NCBI RefSeq assembly: GCF_008801925.2
Contig: NZ_CP062804.1
Location: 2,170,001-2,234,000, forward strand
Reading direction: 5' to 3'
Length of the DNA stretch: 64,000 nucleotides
Source: Cupriavidus basilensis
GTDB lineage: Bacteria; Pseudomonadota; Gammaproteobacteria; Burkholderiales; Burkholderiaceae
A program made the translations under genes and the position numbers. Shown piece by piece: positions 53,739-63,247 of the stretch (the stretch's first letter is position 1; each line of letters begins with the position of its first letter). Under the pieces are notes generated by a model that was given only the letters and a program-made list of their open reading frames with translations, ran no database searches and was not told the origin of the DNA.

Positions 53739-54503
53739 ATGCCCGGCTACCAAACCAAGCAAGAGAGCATCGCCGTGACCGGCGTCGCCGACCTGGTCAT
53801 TCGCTCCTTGCTGGACAAGCAGCAGTACTCCGACCCCCTCGGCGAAGCCGAACGCATGGGCATTTCGTCCGCCATGTGGCCGCTGTTCGGGCTGCTGTGG
53901 CCGTCCGGCGCGCACCTGGCCGCGCGCATGGCGCTGCGGCCGGTGGACCCCGCCGAGCGGGTGCTGGAAATCGGCTGCGGGCTGGGGCTGGCCAGCCTGG
54001 TGGGGCACCGCAGGGGTGCCGACGTGACCGCCAGCGACTGCCATCCGATGGCCGCCGCCTTCCTCGCGGAGAACGTACGCCTGAATGACCTCGCGCCAAT
54101 GAAGTACCGGCACGGGCACTGGAGCGCCGCGGAGCACGAGCAAGATGCCCCTGCTGGCGCCAACCCCTCCCCCACCGGCGTCCACGGCCATTTCGACCTG
54201 ATCATCGGCAGCGACCTGCTCTACGAGCGCGATGCCAATGCCAACCTCGCCCACTTTATCGGGCGCCATGCCAGCCCCACGGTCGAGATCTGGATCATCG
54301 ACCCCGACCGCGGCAACCGGCCCGCCTTCAACCGGCAGATGGCCGAGCAGGGTTTCGCGATGCGCGAGGAAAAGCTCGACCGCGTGGCCGCGCCCGGCAT
54401 TGATGCCTACAAGGGCCGCCTGCTGGTCTACCGCTGGGCAGCGCCGATGCCGCCCGCGCCGCTGCTGGTCGCCGCACCCATCGCAACGATCGCCCTACAC
54501 TAG
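53739..54503 (+). CDS. SAM-dependent methyltransferase (METTL21/Nnt1-like)
   Basis: 254 residues. SAM motif VLEIGCGLGLASLVG, acidic loop TASDCHPMAAAFL, and FDLIIGSDLLYERD, the pattern of the PF10294-like lysine/nicotinamide methyltransferase group. Substrate unknown, probably a protein. The upstream in-frame extension has no such features. Its 3' end overlaps the end of the convergent DUF1445 gene by 9 bases. Confidence 0.82.
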   Translation: MPGYQTKQESIAVTGVADLVIRSLLDKQQYSDPLGEAERMGISSAMWPLFGLLWPSGAHLAARMALRPVDPAERVLEIGCGLGLASLVGHRRGADVTASDCHPMAAAFLAENVRLNDLAPMKYRHGHWSAAEHEQDAPAGANPSPTGVHGHFDLIIGSDLLYERDANANLAHFIGRHASPTVEIWIIDPDRGNRPAFNRQMAEQGFAMREEKLDRVAAPGIDAYKGRLLVYRWAAPMPPAPLLVAAPIATIALH

Positions 54504-55316
54504 CTTCAACGCGTCGGCAGGCACATCGCACACCAGCATATGCCCCGGCGCATGGGTGATGCAGAGCGGCGGACGCGCCATCATGGCCGCCGCCTGCGGC
54601 GTGACCCCACACCCCCAGAACACCGGAATCTCCCCGGCCAGGATCGCGGTCGGCTCGCCTTCGTCCGGGCGGCCGACGTCCGCGATGCCGATCGCGGCGG
54701 GGTCGCCCATATGCACCGGTGCCCCGTGCGCCCCCGGCAACCGGGCGCACACGGCCGAGGCGATGGCCGCCTCTTCCGGCGTGTAGGGCCGCATCGACAC
54801 CACCATCGGCCCATGGAAGGCGCCGACGCGCGTGGTCTGGATGCTGGTGCGGTACATCGGCACGATCTTGCCTTCGTCAACGTGCCGCACGCGCAAGCCG
54901 GCGCGCTCCAGCGCGTCCTCGAACGACAGCGAACAGCCCAGCACAAAGCCCACGAAATCGTCCTGCCAGAGCGCGCTGATATCGTCGCGCTCCTCCACCA
55001 GTTCGCCATGGCGCCACACGCGGTAGCGCGGCACGTCGGTGCGCAGGTCGATATCGCTGCCGAGCATCGGCACCGCGGGGCTGCCCGCTTCGGTCATGCC
55101 GATCAGCGGGCATGGCACCGGGTTGGCCCGGCAGTACCCGAGGAAATCCCCGGCCCAGGCCTTGGGCAGGATCATCAGGTTGCCCTGCCCATGGCCGGGC
55201 GCCATACCGCTGGTATTGCCGTTGTACCGGCCACTGCGGATGCCGGCGCGGGCGCCGGCCGGCGTGGCGGCCCAACCGGGGGCGAGCCCGGCCGCGGCGT
55301 GGATGCTTCTTTCCAT
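54495..55316 (-). CDS. DUF1445 (YcsI-like) hydro-lyase/D-glutamate cyclase family
   Basis: 273 residues. Family signatures: NTSGMAPGHGQGNLMILP, FLGYCRANPVPCPLIGMTEAG, FVLGCSLSFEDAL and WGCGVTPQAAAMMA. Relatives are annotated as putative hydro-lyases or as D-glutamate cyclase, which makes 5-oxo-D-proline. That fits the 5-oxoprolinase genes further upstream. The second Met (55316) has GGAG at proper spacing; the first is 2 codons earlier. Confidence 0.85.
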   Translation of the reverse strand: MERSIHAAAGLAPGWAATPAGARAGIRSGRYNGNTSGMAPGHGQGNLMILPKAWAGDFLGYCRANPVPCPLIGMTEAGSPAVPMLGSDIDLRTDVPRYRVWRHGELVEERDDISALWQDDFVGFVLGCSLSFEDALERAGLRVRHVDEGKIVPMYRTSIQTTRVGAFHGPMVVSMRPYTPEEAAIASAVCARLPGAHGAPVHMGDPAAIGIADVGRPDEGEPTAILAGEIPVFWGCGVTPQAAAMMARPPLCITHAPGHMLVCDVPADALKLV

Positions 55317-55342
55317 CTCCATGCTCCGGTTGCGGTCCGTCG

Positions 55343-56686
55343 TCAGTCGAGGGCCTGGCGGGCGGTTTCCTTCACGCCCAGCAGGGCCAGCAGGCTGACT
55401 GCCGCGCCACCCATGAGCAAGTAGGCCGGGCTGAGCAGGTTGCCGGTGCTGCCGATCAGCGCGGTGGCCACATAGGGCGTGAGCCCGCCGCCGAGGATGG
55501 CGCCGATGTTGAAGCTGAACGCCATGCCGGTGTAGCGCACGCGGGTCGGGAACTGCTCGGCATAGGTCGGGTAGCCGACGGACTGCACGATGGGCATGGG
55601 CAGCGCGACCACCATCATGGCGAGGAAGGCCAGGCCGATGCTGTGGTTGTCCATCAGCATCATCATCGGCAATACCAGCACCATGTAGGCGCAAAAGCCG
55701 ATGGCAAGCACCTTGCGCCGGCCGAGCCGGTCGGACAGCCCGCCCCACAGCGGCATCAGCATGGCCATGGTCAGGCTGACGAAGGCCATGATCCAGTACA
55801 CCGTTGCCTTGTCGTACTTGAGATAGGTGGTCATGTAGATGTTCATGAACACCAGCCCCACCCAGTAGCCCACGTTCTGGCCAAAGGACAGCAGCACCAC
55901 TTTGACCACCGCGGGCATGTGCGCGGTGAAGACTTCCTTGAGCGGCGCCTTGGGCGGCTCGCTGTGTTCCTGGAACTGCTTGAAGGCCACGGACTCTTCC
56001 ACGCGCTTGCGCACCATCGACGAGATCACCACCATCGGGATCGCCATCAGGAACGGAATGCGCCAGCCCCACGCCTGCATTTGCGCGGGCTCCAGCAAGC
56101 CGGTGGTGATGCCGCACACGGTCGCGGCCAGCGCGCCGCCCACGGCCACGCCCACCGGCGTGAAGGCACCATAGAAGCCGCGCTTGCCCTTGGGCGCGGA
56201 CTCGGCCACATAGGCGGCCGCGCCGGTGACTTCGCCGCCGGCGAAGAAGCCCTGCGCCAGGCGAATCGCCAACAGCAGCAGCGGCGCGACGATGCCCGCG
56301 CTGGCGGCCACCGGCAGCAGGCCGATGATGCCGGTGGCAATGCCCATGCCGATCACGGTGACCAGCAGCACGGCACGGCGGCCAACGCGGTCGCCCAGGC
56401 GCCCAAGCACGATGCCGCCGATCGGGCGCATCAGGAAGGCGCTGCCGAACACGGCCAGGATGGCCAGCAGCGAAGCCGTGGCGCTGTCGCTAGGGAAGAA
56501 CAGCGGGCCGATGGTAGAGGCCATATAGCCGTACACGCCGAACTCGTAATACTCGATGGCGGTACCGGCGGCGGCGGCCATGGCGGCTTTGCGGGCGACG
56601 GCATTGCCGGTTGCCGGCGCCGTGGCAGGGGTGGATGCCGGCACCGTGTCGGGCATCGGCAGGGATGAGGTGGGGGCGTTGGACAT
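55343..56686 (-). CDS. MFS permease, metabolite:H+ symporter (MHS) type
   Basis: 447 residues, 12 helices. MHS signatures: GTAIEYYEFGVYGYMAS in helix 1, FLMRPIGGIVLGRLGDRVGRR, RLAQGFFAGGEVTGAAAYVAE and the central loop RKRVEESVAFKQF. Probably imports the organic acid or amino-acid derivative handled by the neighbouring oxoprolinase/DUF1445 enzymes (inference from position). It is 26 bases upstream of DUF1445 in the same direction. Confidence 0.87.
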   Translation of the reverse strand: MSNAPTSSLPMPDTVPASTPATAPATGNAVARKAAMAAAAGTAIEYYEFGVYGYMASTIGPLFFPSDSATASLLAILAVFGSAFLMRPIGGIVLGRLGDRVGRRAVLLVTVIGMGIATGIIGLLPVAASAGIVAPLLLLAIRLAQGFFAGGEVTGAAAYVAESAPKGKRGFYGAFTPVGVAVGGALAATVCGITTGLLEPAQMQAWGWRIPFLMAIPMVVISSMVRKRVEESVAFKQFQEHSEPPKAPLKEVFTAHMPAVVKVVLLSFGQNVGYWVGLVFMNIYMTTYLKYDKATVYWIMAFVSLTMAMLMPLWGGLSDRLGRRKVLAIGFCAYMVLVLPMMMLMDNHSIGLAFLAMMVVALPMPIVQSVGYPTYAEQFPTRVRYTGMAFSFNIGAILGGGLTPYVATALIGSTGNLLSPAYLLMGGAAVSLLALLGVKETARQALD

Positions 56687-57221
56687 ATTGTCAGTTTCCA
56701 GGATGCAACGGGGTAGAAAATCCAGTCCAGGCGTGGTGAAACCCCTGGATGAACCAGCGCTGAAGCACGAATACCTGCCGCGATGGCCGTCCTGTGCCTG
56801 AAACCTGCTGGCGCACAGAGCGGGCTCGCGTCTTGTTTTTATTTCCGGAGAGCTAACCACTTGCCGGGAATCACGGGCCTTAAATGGCCACCGGGATGCA
56901 TGCTTCATCGATTACACCGGATACTTTGCAACAAGTATGCCAGCGGCTATTTCGTTAAAAACACGGAATTCCGGGCGTTATGATTCCTGACTAAAAAAAG
57001 CCATCTGACTCGGGGATTCAATGCGCCCCGCCGCACCACAACAATGAACCTCTCGTCCCGCCTGGGGCATGGAACGCACCGAAACCGACATCGTTCGCAG
57101 CCGGCTGGTGATTAACCTCCCAACCCACGGGATCATTGAGAAAAAGCCAGGCCGTGCGGCCCGGCCGACGCCACAAAATCAATGTCAGCGGCGGATTTAC
57201 AGCTTTATCAATCGCGCGCTT
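56687..57221. other. intergenic region between BCCP gene and MFS gene
   Basis: This 535-base gap separates the biotin-carrier gene from the MFS gene, both on the minus strand, and is partly AT-rich near 56930-57000. It contains CGGAATTCCG (56964-56973), a perfect palindrome with the same CGGAAT half as the dyad before serA. It probably holds the MFS/DUF1445 promoter. No gene was seen. Confidence 0.5.
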
Positions 57222-57461
57222 TCAAGCGACAGGAATAAAAATTCCCAATACCTGCCCTTCTTCCACCACTTCACCCTCGGCCACGCAATACGATTCGATA
57301 TAACCGGCCGATCCGGCCTCAAGCGGTATTTCCATTTTCATGGATTCGATAATCAGCAGCGTGGCATCCTTTACCTGCATCTCGCCGGGCTGCGCCACGC
57401 GCTTCCAGAGGGTGCCGGCGGTGTCTGCCACGATGGATATGGGGGATTTTGTGTGGGGCAT
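57222..57461 (-). CDS. small biotin carboxyl carrier protein
   Basis: 79 residues, a single biotinyl domain with ESMKMEI and biotin Lys42; most of the N-terminal linker of AccB is missing. Such mini-carriers accompany PxpB/PxpC and a biotin carboxylase in oxoprolinase/amidolyase-like clusters. Partner of the biotin carboxylase encoded at 59980-61392. It starts 18 bases after the PxpA stop. Confidence 0.9.
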   Translation of the reverse strand: MPHTKSPISIVADTAGTLWKRVAQPGEMQVKDATLLIIESMKMEIPLEAGSAGYIESYCVAEGEVVEEGQVLGIFIPVA

Positions 57462-57478
57462 ATTCTATTTTTCCGTAA

Positions 57479-58243
57479 CTATCGTGATTGCGGTGCGCGC
57501 ACCGTGATGCCCTCTGCCTCCAGCGCGGCGCGGATGCGGCGGGCAAACCCCGCCGCGCCTGGCTGGTCGCCGTGGATGCAAAGCGTGTCCGCCCGGACCG
57601 GCACATCCACGCCGCCGAGCGAGCGCACCACACCGTCGCGCACCATGCGCAATACCTGCGCGATGGACGCGTCCACGTCGGTGATCATGGCGGCGGGATG
57701 GCTGCGCGGGGTCAGCGAGCCATCGTCCTGATACGTGCGATCGGCAAAGACTTCCTGCGCCACCGCGAGCCCGGTCTCGCGCGCGGCCGTGACCAGCGCG
57801 GAGCCGGCCAGGCCGTAGAACACCAGCGACGGATCCACATCGCGCACCGCCTCGCACAAGGCGCGCGCCATGACGCCATCGCGCGCGGCCTGGTTGTACA
57901 GCGCGCCGTGCGGCTTCACATGCGCGAGCCGGCTGCCGGCCGCGGCGGCAAACGCCTGCAGGGCGCCAACCTGGTAGACCGTGATGTTGTAGATCTCCTC
58001 GCGGCCAAGCTGCATGGCGCGCCGTCCAAAGCCTTGCAGATCCGGAAAGCCCGGATGCGCGCCGAGCGAGACCCCGAGCGCAATGGCGGCGCGCACGGTG
58101 GCTGCCATGGTCTGCGCATCACCCGCGTGAAAACCGCAGGCAATGTTGGCGGAGGTGACATGCGGCAGCACGGCCGCATCGTCGCCAAGGCGGTAGATGC
58201 CAAAGCTCTCGCCCATATCGCTGTTGAAATCGATCTCAGCCAT
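57479..58243 (-). CDS. pxpA: 5-oxoprolinase subunit A (LamB/YcsF family)
   Basis: 254 residues. Starts MAEIDFNSDMGESFG, the family hallmark (DxNxDxGE), followed by ANIACGFHAGDAQTM and GAHPGFPDLQGFGRR. In the PxpABC complex it takes part in ATP-dependent opening of 5-oxoproline to glutamate. Its start overlaps the PxpC stop by 8 bases. Confidence 0.94.
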   Translation of the reverse strand: MAEIDFNSDMGESFGIYRLGDDAAVLPHVTSANIACGFHAGDAQTMAATVRAAIALGVSLGAHPGFPDLQGFGRRAMQLGREEIYNITVYQVGALQAFAAAAGSRLAHVKPHGALYNQAARDGVMARALCEAVRDVDPSLVFYGLAGSALVTAARETGLAVAQEVFADRTYQDDGSLTPRSHPAAMITDVDASIAQVLRMVRDGVVRSLGGVDVPVRADTLCIHGDQPGAAGFARRIRAALEAEGITVRAPQSR

Positions 58244-59216
58244 GCGCGTGCTCCCCTGCCGTTGCCGTATCCATGGCGTCGAATACCGCGTCCTGCAGCA
58301 TGGCAAGGCGCTGGGCTTCGCGCAGATCGATCAAGGCAAAGCGCACCGCCTCGCCCGGCATCTTTTGCGCCAGGCGCGGCAGGTCCACCGCGCACACATG
58401 GGCAATCTTGGGATAGCCGCCGGTGGTCTGGCGGTCCGCCATCAGCACGATGGGCTGACCGTCGGGCGGCACCTGGATCGTGCCGAAGGCCACCGCCTCG
58501 GACAGCATCTCGGCAGGCGCCGCCAGCGCGAGCGGCGAGCCCTCCAGGCGATAACCCATGCGGTCGGATTGCGCGCCAATGCGAAACGGCTCGCTGACCA
58601 GCGCGTGCCTGGCGGCGTCGGTAAAGCGCGCCCATTCGCGCCCGGCGACGATGCGCAGGGGCTGATCGGGCGCGGTGAGGACATCGGCTGGAAACACCGG
58701 AAGCGCCGGAGACGCCGGGGAACCGGCATCGCGGACCGGTGCGGGCACGCCGCCACGCAAGGCAATGTGCTCGCCCTTGCGCAACGGCTTGCCCGCCGCG
58801 CCGCCATAGCCGCCGCGCACAAAGGTGCTGCAACTGCCCATGACCGGCGTCAGCGCAAAGCCGCCCTGCGCCGCAAGGTAAGCGCGCAAGCCGCTGCGGC
58901 GCTTGCCGAAGGCCAGCACCGCGCCTGCGGCGACGGGCACCGCACGGTCCATCGGCATGGGCGCGCCGTCCAGCGTGGCATCCAGATCCGCGCCGCACAC
59001 GGCGATCACGGCCGGCACATGGAACCGCAGCGTGGGGCCCATCAGCGTGATCTCCAGCGTGGCTTGCGCCGCGGCGTTGCCGGCCAGCGCGTTCGCCAGC
59101 CGGTGGGCTCGCTCGTCCATGGCGCCATTGGCCGGCACGCCGAGTTGCTGGTAGCCGTTGCGGCCGAGATCCTGGAAGGTGCTCAACGCACCGGGCTTGA
59201 TGACTTCGATGCTCAT
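58236..59216 (-). CDS. pxpC: 5-oxoprolinase/biotin-dependent carboxyltransferase subunit (PxpC)
   Basis: 326 residues. Opens MSIEVIKPGALSTFQDLGRNGYQQLGV and contains GGFALTPVMGSCSTFVRGGYGG and GGYPKIAHVCAVDLP, the urea-amidolyase-related carboxyltransferase-fold signature. Works with PxpB. Overlaps PxpB by 4 bases and PxpA by 8, so translation is coupled. Confidence 0.93.
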   Translation of the reverse strand: MSIEVIKPGALSTFQDLGRNGYQQLGVPANGAMDERAHRLANALAGNAAAQATLEITLMGPTLRFHVPAVIAVCGADLDATLDGAPMPMDRAVPVAAGAVLAFGKRRSGLRAYLAAQGGFALTPVMGSCSTFVRGGYGGAAGKPLRKGEHIALRGGVPAPVRDAGSPASPALPVFPADVLTAPDQPLRIVAGREWARFTDAARHALVSEPFRIGAQSDRMGYRLEGSPLALAAPAEMLSEAVAFGTIQVPPDGQPIVLMADRQTTGGYPKIAHVCAVDLPRLAQKMPGEAVRFALIDLREAQRLAMLQDAVFDAMDTATAGEHAHG

Positions 59217-59983
59217 GGTTGCACGCCTCCGCCCGCCAGCATGGATGCAAATACGTCGGAAGAGATCGGCACGAAGCGCACACGATCGCCGGCGGCCAGC
59301 AGGCACGGCGACGCGCGATGCGGGTCGAACAGCGCCACGGGCGTACGCCCGATCAGGTTCCAGCCGCCCGGCAAGGTCATGGGATAGATCACGGTCTGCC
59401 GATTGGCCAGGCCAATCGAGCCCGCCGCCACCGCGGTACGCGGCGTGCTGCGGCGCGGCGGCGAAAGGCGCTCGTCGAAGCGGCCCACATAGGGATGCCC
59501 CGGCGCGAAGCCCAGCATCAGCACATCCACCGGCTCGGCGCTATGCAGCGCGATGACCTGCTCGGGCGACAGGCCACAGGTGGCTGCCACATCGTCCAGG
59601 TCGGGGCCGTGCTCGCCGCCATAGCAGACGGGAATATCGATCACCAGCGGCGCGCCCGCGTTTGACGACAGCCCTTCGCGCAGGAGTTCGCCGATCATGG
59701 CCGAGAGCGCCTCGAACGGGGCGCTGGTCCCCGTCGCGCGGGCCACGGCAATGGGCTGGTAGTGCACGCCCACGGTCGTCAGGGCGGGCACGATGTCGGT
59801 CACGCCGGGCAAGGCCGCAGCGGCGATCCGCACCGCTGCCGCGCAGGCTTGGCGATTGATGGCGATATCCGCCACCGTGCCGAACTCGACAATCAGGCAG
59901 CGATCGCCGGACGGCGCGATCCGCCAGGATGCTTGCGTGGCCGGTGCGGCCGGTGCGGCGTGTTGCGTGTCCTGCGCGATCAT
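59213..59983 (-). CDS. pxpB: 5-oxoprolinase subunit B (PxpB/KipI family)
   Basis: 256 residues. N-terminal SGDRCLIVEFG and C-terminal GFAPGHPYVGRFDERL, PPRRSTPRTAVAAGSIGLANRQTVIYPMTLPGGWNLIGRT are family marks (quoted in pieces). Start at the ATG before IAQDTQHAAP, overlapping the biotin-carboxylase stop by 4 bases. Part of the 5-oxoprolinase or related amide-hydrolysing complex. Confidence 0.92.
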   Translation of the reverse strand: MIAQDTQHAAPAAPATQASWRIAPSGDRCLIVEFGTVADIAINRQACAAAVRIAAAALPGVTDIVPALTTVGVHYQPIAVARATGTSAPFEALSAMIGELLREGLSSNAGAPLVIDIPVCYGGEHGPDLDDVAATCGLSPEQVIALHSAEPVDVLMLGFAPGHPYVGRFDERLSPPRRSTPRTAVAAGSIGLANRQTVIYPMTLPGGWNLIGRTPVALFDPHRASPCLLAAGDRVRFVPISSDVFASMLAGGGVQP

Positions 59984-61392
59984 GCCCGCACCTCCACGGC
60001 AAATGGCGCGGGCACCGCCACCGGCGCGGCGGACTCGCCCACCAGCACCGCCAGTTCGCGCTCCACAAAACCGGTATCGACGCAGCCGGCACGGAAGTCC
60101 GCATGGTCCAGCACGCGGCCAAGGAACACGGCGTTGTGCCGGATGCCTTCGATCTCGGTTGCACCGAGCGCCGCCTGCATGGTGGCGATGGCGGCTTCGC
60201 GGTCGGTGCCATAGGCAATCAGCTTGGCGATCATCGGATCGTAGAACGGCGTAATGGCATCGCCCTCGCGCACCCCGGTGTCCACGCGCAGCCCGGCCAT
60301 GCCCGCCGGAAGGCAAAAGCGCGCCAGCTTCCCCGGCGATGGCATGAAATGGCGCGCCGGGTTCTCGGCATATAGCCGGCACTCGATGGCCGCGCCTGCC
60401 CGCCGGATATCATGCTGCGCGCTGGGTGCGAGCGTGCCGGCGGCGAGCCGGATCTGCGCCTGCACCAGGTCCCAGCCGGTGATGGCCTCGGTCACGCCAT
60501 GTTCCACCTGGATGCGCGTGTTCATCTCCAGGAAGAAGTACTCGCCGCTGTCCGCGTCGAGGATGAACTCGACCGTGCCCGCGCCGCTGTAGCGCTGGTG
60601 CGCGGCCAGCGCCACCGCCGCCGCGCTCATGCTGGCCAGCACGGCGGCCGGCACATTGGGCGCCGGGCTTTCTTCAATGATCTTCTGGAAGCGGCGCTGC
60701 ACCGAGCATTCGCGCTCGAACAGGTGCACCGCCGTGCCGTCACCAAAGCCAAACACCTGCACCTCGATATGCCGGGCGCGCGGCACGTAGCGCTCCAGGT
60801 AGATGCTGGCGTCGCCAAAGGCCTTCAGGGCCAGCGCCTGGGTGGACGCCACCGTGGCCGCCAGCGTGTCTGGCCCGTCGACGCGCTTCATGCCGATGCC
60901 GCCACCACCGCCGGCGGCTTTGACCAGCACGGGATAGCCAACGCGCTGGGCCTCGGCGTGCAAGCGCGACAGGTCATCAGGCAGGAAGCGGATACTGCCA
61001 GGCAGCACCGGCACGCCGCACGCGGCGGCGATATCGCGGGCGCGGTTCTTGTCGCCCATGTTCTCGATCGACTCGACGCACGGACCGATCCACTGCATGC
61101 CTTGCGCTTGCGCCGCACGGGCAAACGCGGTGTTCTCGGAGAGGAAGCCATAGCCTGGGTGCACGCCATCGGCGCCATGCGCCGTGCCCGCGGCGAGCAC
61201 CGCTTCCACATTCAGGTAGCTCTGCGCCGCCGGCGCGGGACCTACCGCGACGGCAACGTCGGCCATCTCGCAGTGCAACGCGCCGGCATCGGCGGCGGAA
61301 TGCACGGCGACGGTTTCCATGCCGAGCGCCTGCGCGGCGCGGATGATGCGGCAGGCAATCTCGCCACGGTTGGCAACCAGGATTCTTCGCAT
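59980..61392 (-). CDS. biotin carboxylase (AccC-type) of the oxoprolinase cluster
   Basis: 470 residues. RRILVANRGEIACRIIRAAQALG, ATP-grasp AAGGGGGIGMKRV, EMNTRIQVEHGVTEAITGWD and the carboxylase C-terminal domain are complete. It differs from housekeeping AccC in neighbours (Pxp proteins and a mini carrier). It likely loads CO2 on the small biotin carrier for a carboxylation or amide-cleavage reaction. Confidence 0.92.
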   Translation of the reverse strand: MRRILVANRGEIACRIIRAAQALGMETVAVHSAADAGALHCEMADVAVAVGPAPAAQSYLNVEAVLAAGTAHGADGVHPGYGFLSENTAFARAAQAQGMQWIGPCVESIENMGDKNRARDIAAACGVPVLPGSIRFLPDDLSRLHAEAQRVGYPVLVKAAGGGGGIGMKRVDGPDTLAATVASTQALALKAFGDASIYLERYVPRARHIEVQVFGFGDGTAVHLFERECSVQRRFQKIIEESPAPNVPAAVLASMSAAAVALAAHQRYSGAGTVEFILDADSGEYFFLEMNTRIQVEHGVTEAITGWDLVQAQIRLAAGTLAPSAQHDIRRAGAAIECRLYAENPARHFMPSPGKLARFCLPAGMAGLRVDTGVREGDAITPFYDPMIAKLIAYGTDREAAIATMQAALGATEIEGIRHNAVFLGRVLDHADFRAGCVDTGFVERELAVLVGESAAPVAVPAPFAVEVRA

Positions 61393-61539
61393 ATCGACTA
61401 ACTCTTGCAGCTACTGCGTGGGGGCGATGCATGCGGGGCGGGCAAGCCCTGCCCCGCATGCGGCGGCCGGCCTTGTGGCCGGTCTCACTCTGGTCTGGCG
61501 TGGATCCGACGTGGATCTGGCGTGGATCCGATGTTGGTA

Positions 61540-61974
61540 TTACTTGGCGAACAGCGAAGCGATATTGGCGAAGGCCTTGAGCTCCAGCGCATTGCCCGAC
61601 GGGTCGAGGAAGAACATCGTGGCCTGCTCGCCTACCTCGCCCTTGAAGCGGATATGCGGCTCGATGATGAACGACAGGTTGGCGGCCTTGAGCCTGTCGG
61701 CGGCGACATGCCACTGGTCCATCGGCAGCACCACGCCAAAGTGGCGCACCGGCACGGCATCGCCGTCCACGGCGCTGGTATGGCGGTGGCCCGCTTCTTC
61801 CGGCGCCAGGTGGGCCACGATCTGGTGGCCGTAGAAGTTGAAGTCCACCCAGTCCGGCGCGCTGCGCCCTTCGGGGCAGCCCAGCAGGTCGCCGTAGAAC
61901 TCGCGCGCGGCGGCGATGCTGTGGACGGGGAAGGCAAGGTGGAACGGGGCGAGGACGGGAGTGATTTCGCTCAT
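61540..61974 (-). CDS. VOC/glyoxalase-fold dioxygenase-like protein
   Basis: 144 residues, two VOC beta-alpha units: [24 protein letters not shown] with the first metal His, [32 protein letters not shown] and [15 protein letters not shown] with the final Glu. Metal ligands look intact. Function unknown; same direction as, and 147 bases upstream of, the biotin carboxylase gene. Confidence 0.85.
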   Translation of the reverse strand: MSEITPVLAPFHLAFPVHSIAAAREFYGDLLGCPEGRSAPDWVDFNFYGHQIVAHLAPEEAGHRHTSAVDGDAVPVRHFGVVLPMDQWHVAADRLKAANLSFIIEPHIRFKGEVGEQATMFFLDPSGNALELKAFANIASLFAK

Positions 61975-62133
61975 GGCGCTTGGGGATCGATGTGTCGTGT
62001 GTGGGTCGGGTCTTGGCCCACCGCCGGCAACGCGCCGGCCGGTGAACCAATGAGGGAAAGTCTAGGCATGGCAACCAATTAAAAAAAGCGATATATTTTT
62101 GACCTTAGCTACACGAAAATTGATGAATCGATC

Positions 62134-63012
62134 ATGCTGCGCGAATTCAAGACCTTTATCGCCGTAGCCCGGCACGGCACCTTTGCCAGCGCGGGCGCGC
62201 GCATCGGGCTCACCCAGTCGGCGGTCAGCGCGCAGATCCACCGCCTCGAGCAAGAGCTTGGCTTCGCCCTGTTCGACCGCACGGGCCGCTCGGCGCGGCT
62301 GAATGCCGCCGGCCGGGAAACCCTGGCGCTGGCCGAGGAACTGATGGCGCTCTACGCGCGCATCGGCGAGCACGGCGGCGCCACGGAGCGCAGCGGCATG
62401 GTGCGGGTGGGCTCGATCGCCTCGGCCCAGGTGTCGTTCCTGATCGACGCCATGGCTGCCTTCCGGGCCGAGCTGCCCGGGTGCAGGATCCGTGTAGTGC
62501 CGGGCGTGTCCCTGAACCTGCTTGGCCAGGTGGATGCGGGCGAGATCGATATCGCGGTGATGATCCGGCCGCCCTTTGCGCTGCCGTCGGAGCTGGAGTG
62601 GCGCACGCTGGTCATGGAGCCGTTCGTGCTGCTGGCGCCGGCCGCGATGGCAGGCCAGGCGTGGAGCGACGCGCTGGAATCCGCGCCTTTCATCCGCTAT
62701 GACCGCAGCTCGTTCGGTGGCCGGCTGGTCGACCAGTTCCTGCGACAGTCGCGGCTGGCGGTACAGGACGCCATCGAGCTGGACGAACTGCAGGGCATCG
62801 TGCAACTGGTGGCGCGCGGCCTTGGCGTGGCGCTGATTCCGCAAACGGCGGCGCAAGGCCCGTGGCCGCACGGCGTGACAGCCTTGCCGCTTGGCGACGA
62901 TACCTTTCACCGCGAGATCGGCCTGGTGGAGCGGCCGCGCCATAGCCGTCAGCCGGTGGCAAGCCGGCTCGCCGAGTACATCAGCGAGGCCGCATCGGGC
63001 TACAAGGTGTAG
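62134..63012 (+). CDS. LysR-family regulator of the oxoprolinase cluster
   Basis: 292 residues. Helix-turn-helix VARHGTFASAGARIGLTQSA followed by SAQIHRLEQELGFALFDR, then the effector-binding domain. It is divergent from the VOC gene across a 159-base AT-rich gap, so it likely controls the minus-strand VOC-accC-pxp set. Effector unknown. Confidence 0.88.
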   Translation: MLREFKTFIAVARHGTFASAGARIGLTQSAVSAQIHRLEQELGFALFDRTGRSARLNAAGRETLALAEELMALYARIGEHGGATERSGMVRVGSIASAQVSFLIDAMAAFRAELPGCRIRVVPGVSLNLLGQVDAGEIDIAVMIRPPFALPSELEWRTLVMEPFVLLAPAAMAGQAWSDALESAPFIRYDRSSFGGRLVDQFLRQSRLAVQDAIELDELQGIVQLVARGLGVALIPQTAAQGPWPHGVTALPLGDDTFHREIGLVERPRHSRQPVASRLAEYISEAASGYKV

Positions 63013-63247
63013 GCCGACGCACATCCCGCCCGCCGCCTTGCACGACGTCGCCACCCTCCAGCGCGGCCCGTGGCCGCCTGACACGCAAGGCGCAAGGTTG
63101 ACCCCTCGTCAGGGGGATATGGGTTGCACCCGCATCCCGGCGTAATCTCTGCTCATGGTTGGCACGCTGAATCCACCCGAAGCGGCATGATGATGTCTCG
63201 CCCGGGTCATGCAGGCTTGCCTTATAAAAACATAGAGGTACCAGGGA

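Noticed and set aside
54495..56117. Apparent 540-residue fusion upstream of the DUF1445 protein
   Set aside because: The extra 266 residues lie in a shifted frame of the MFS gene on the same strand and have no family features; a Met with a ribosome-binding site starts DUF1445 proper.
61498..61535. Short tandem GTGGATC repeats upstream end of the biotin carboxylase region
   Set aside because: Only about three imperfect units; no dyad or spacing typical of an operator.
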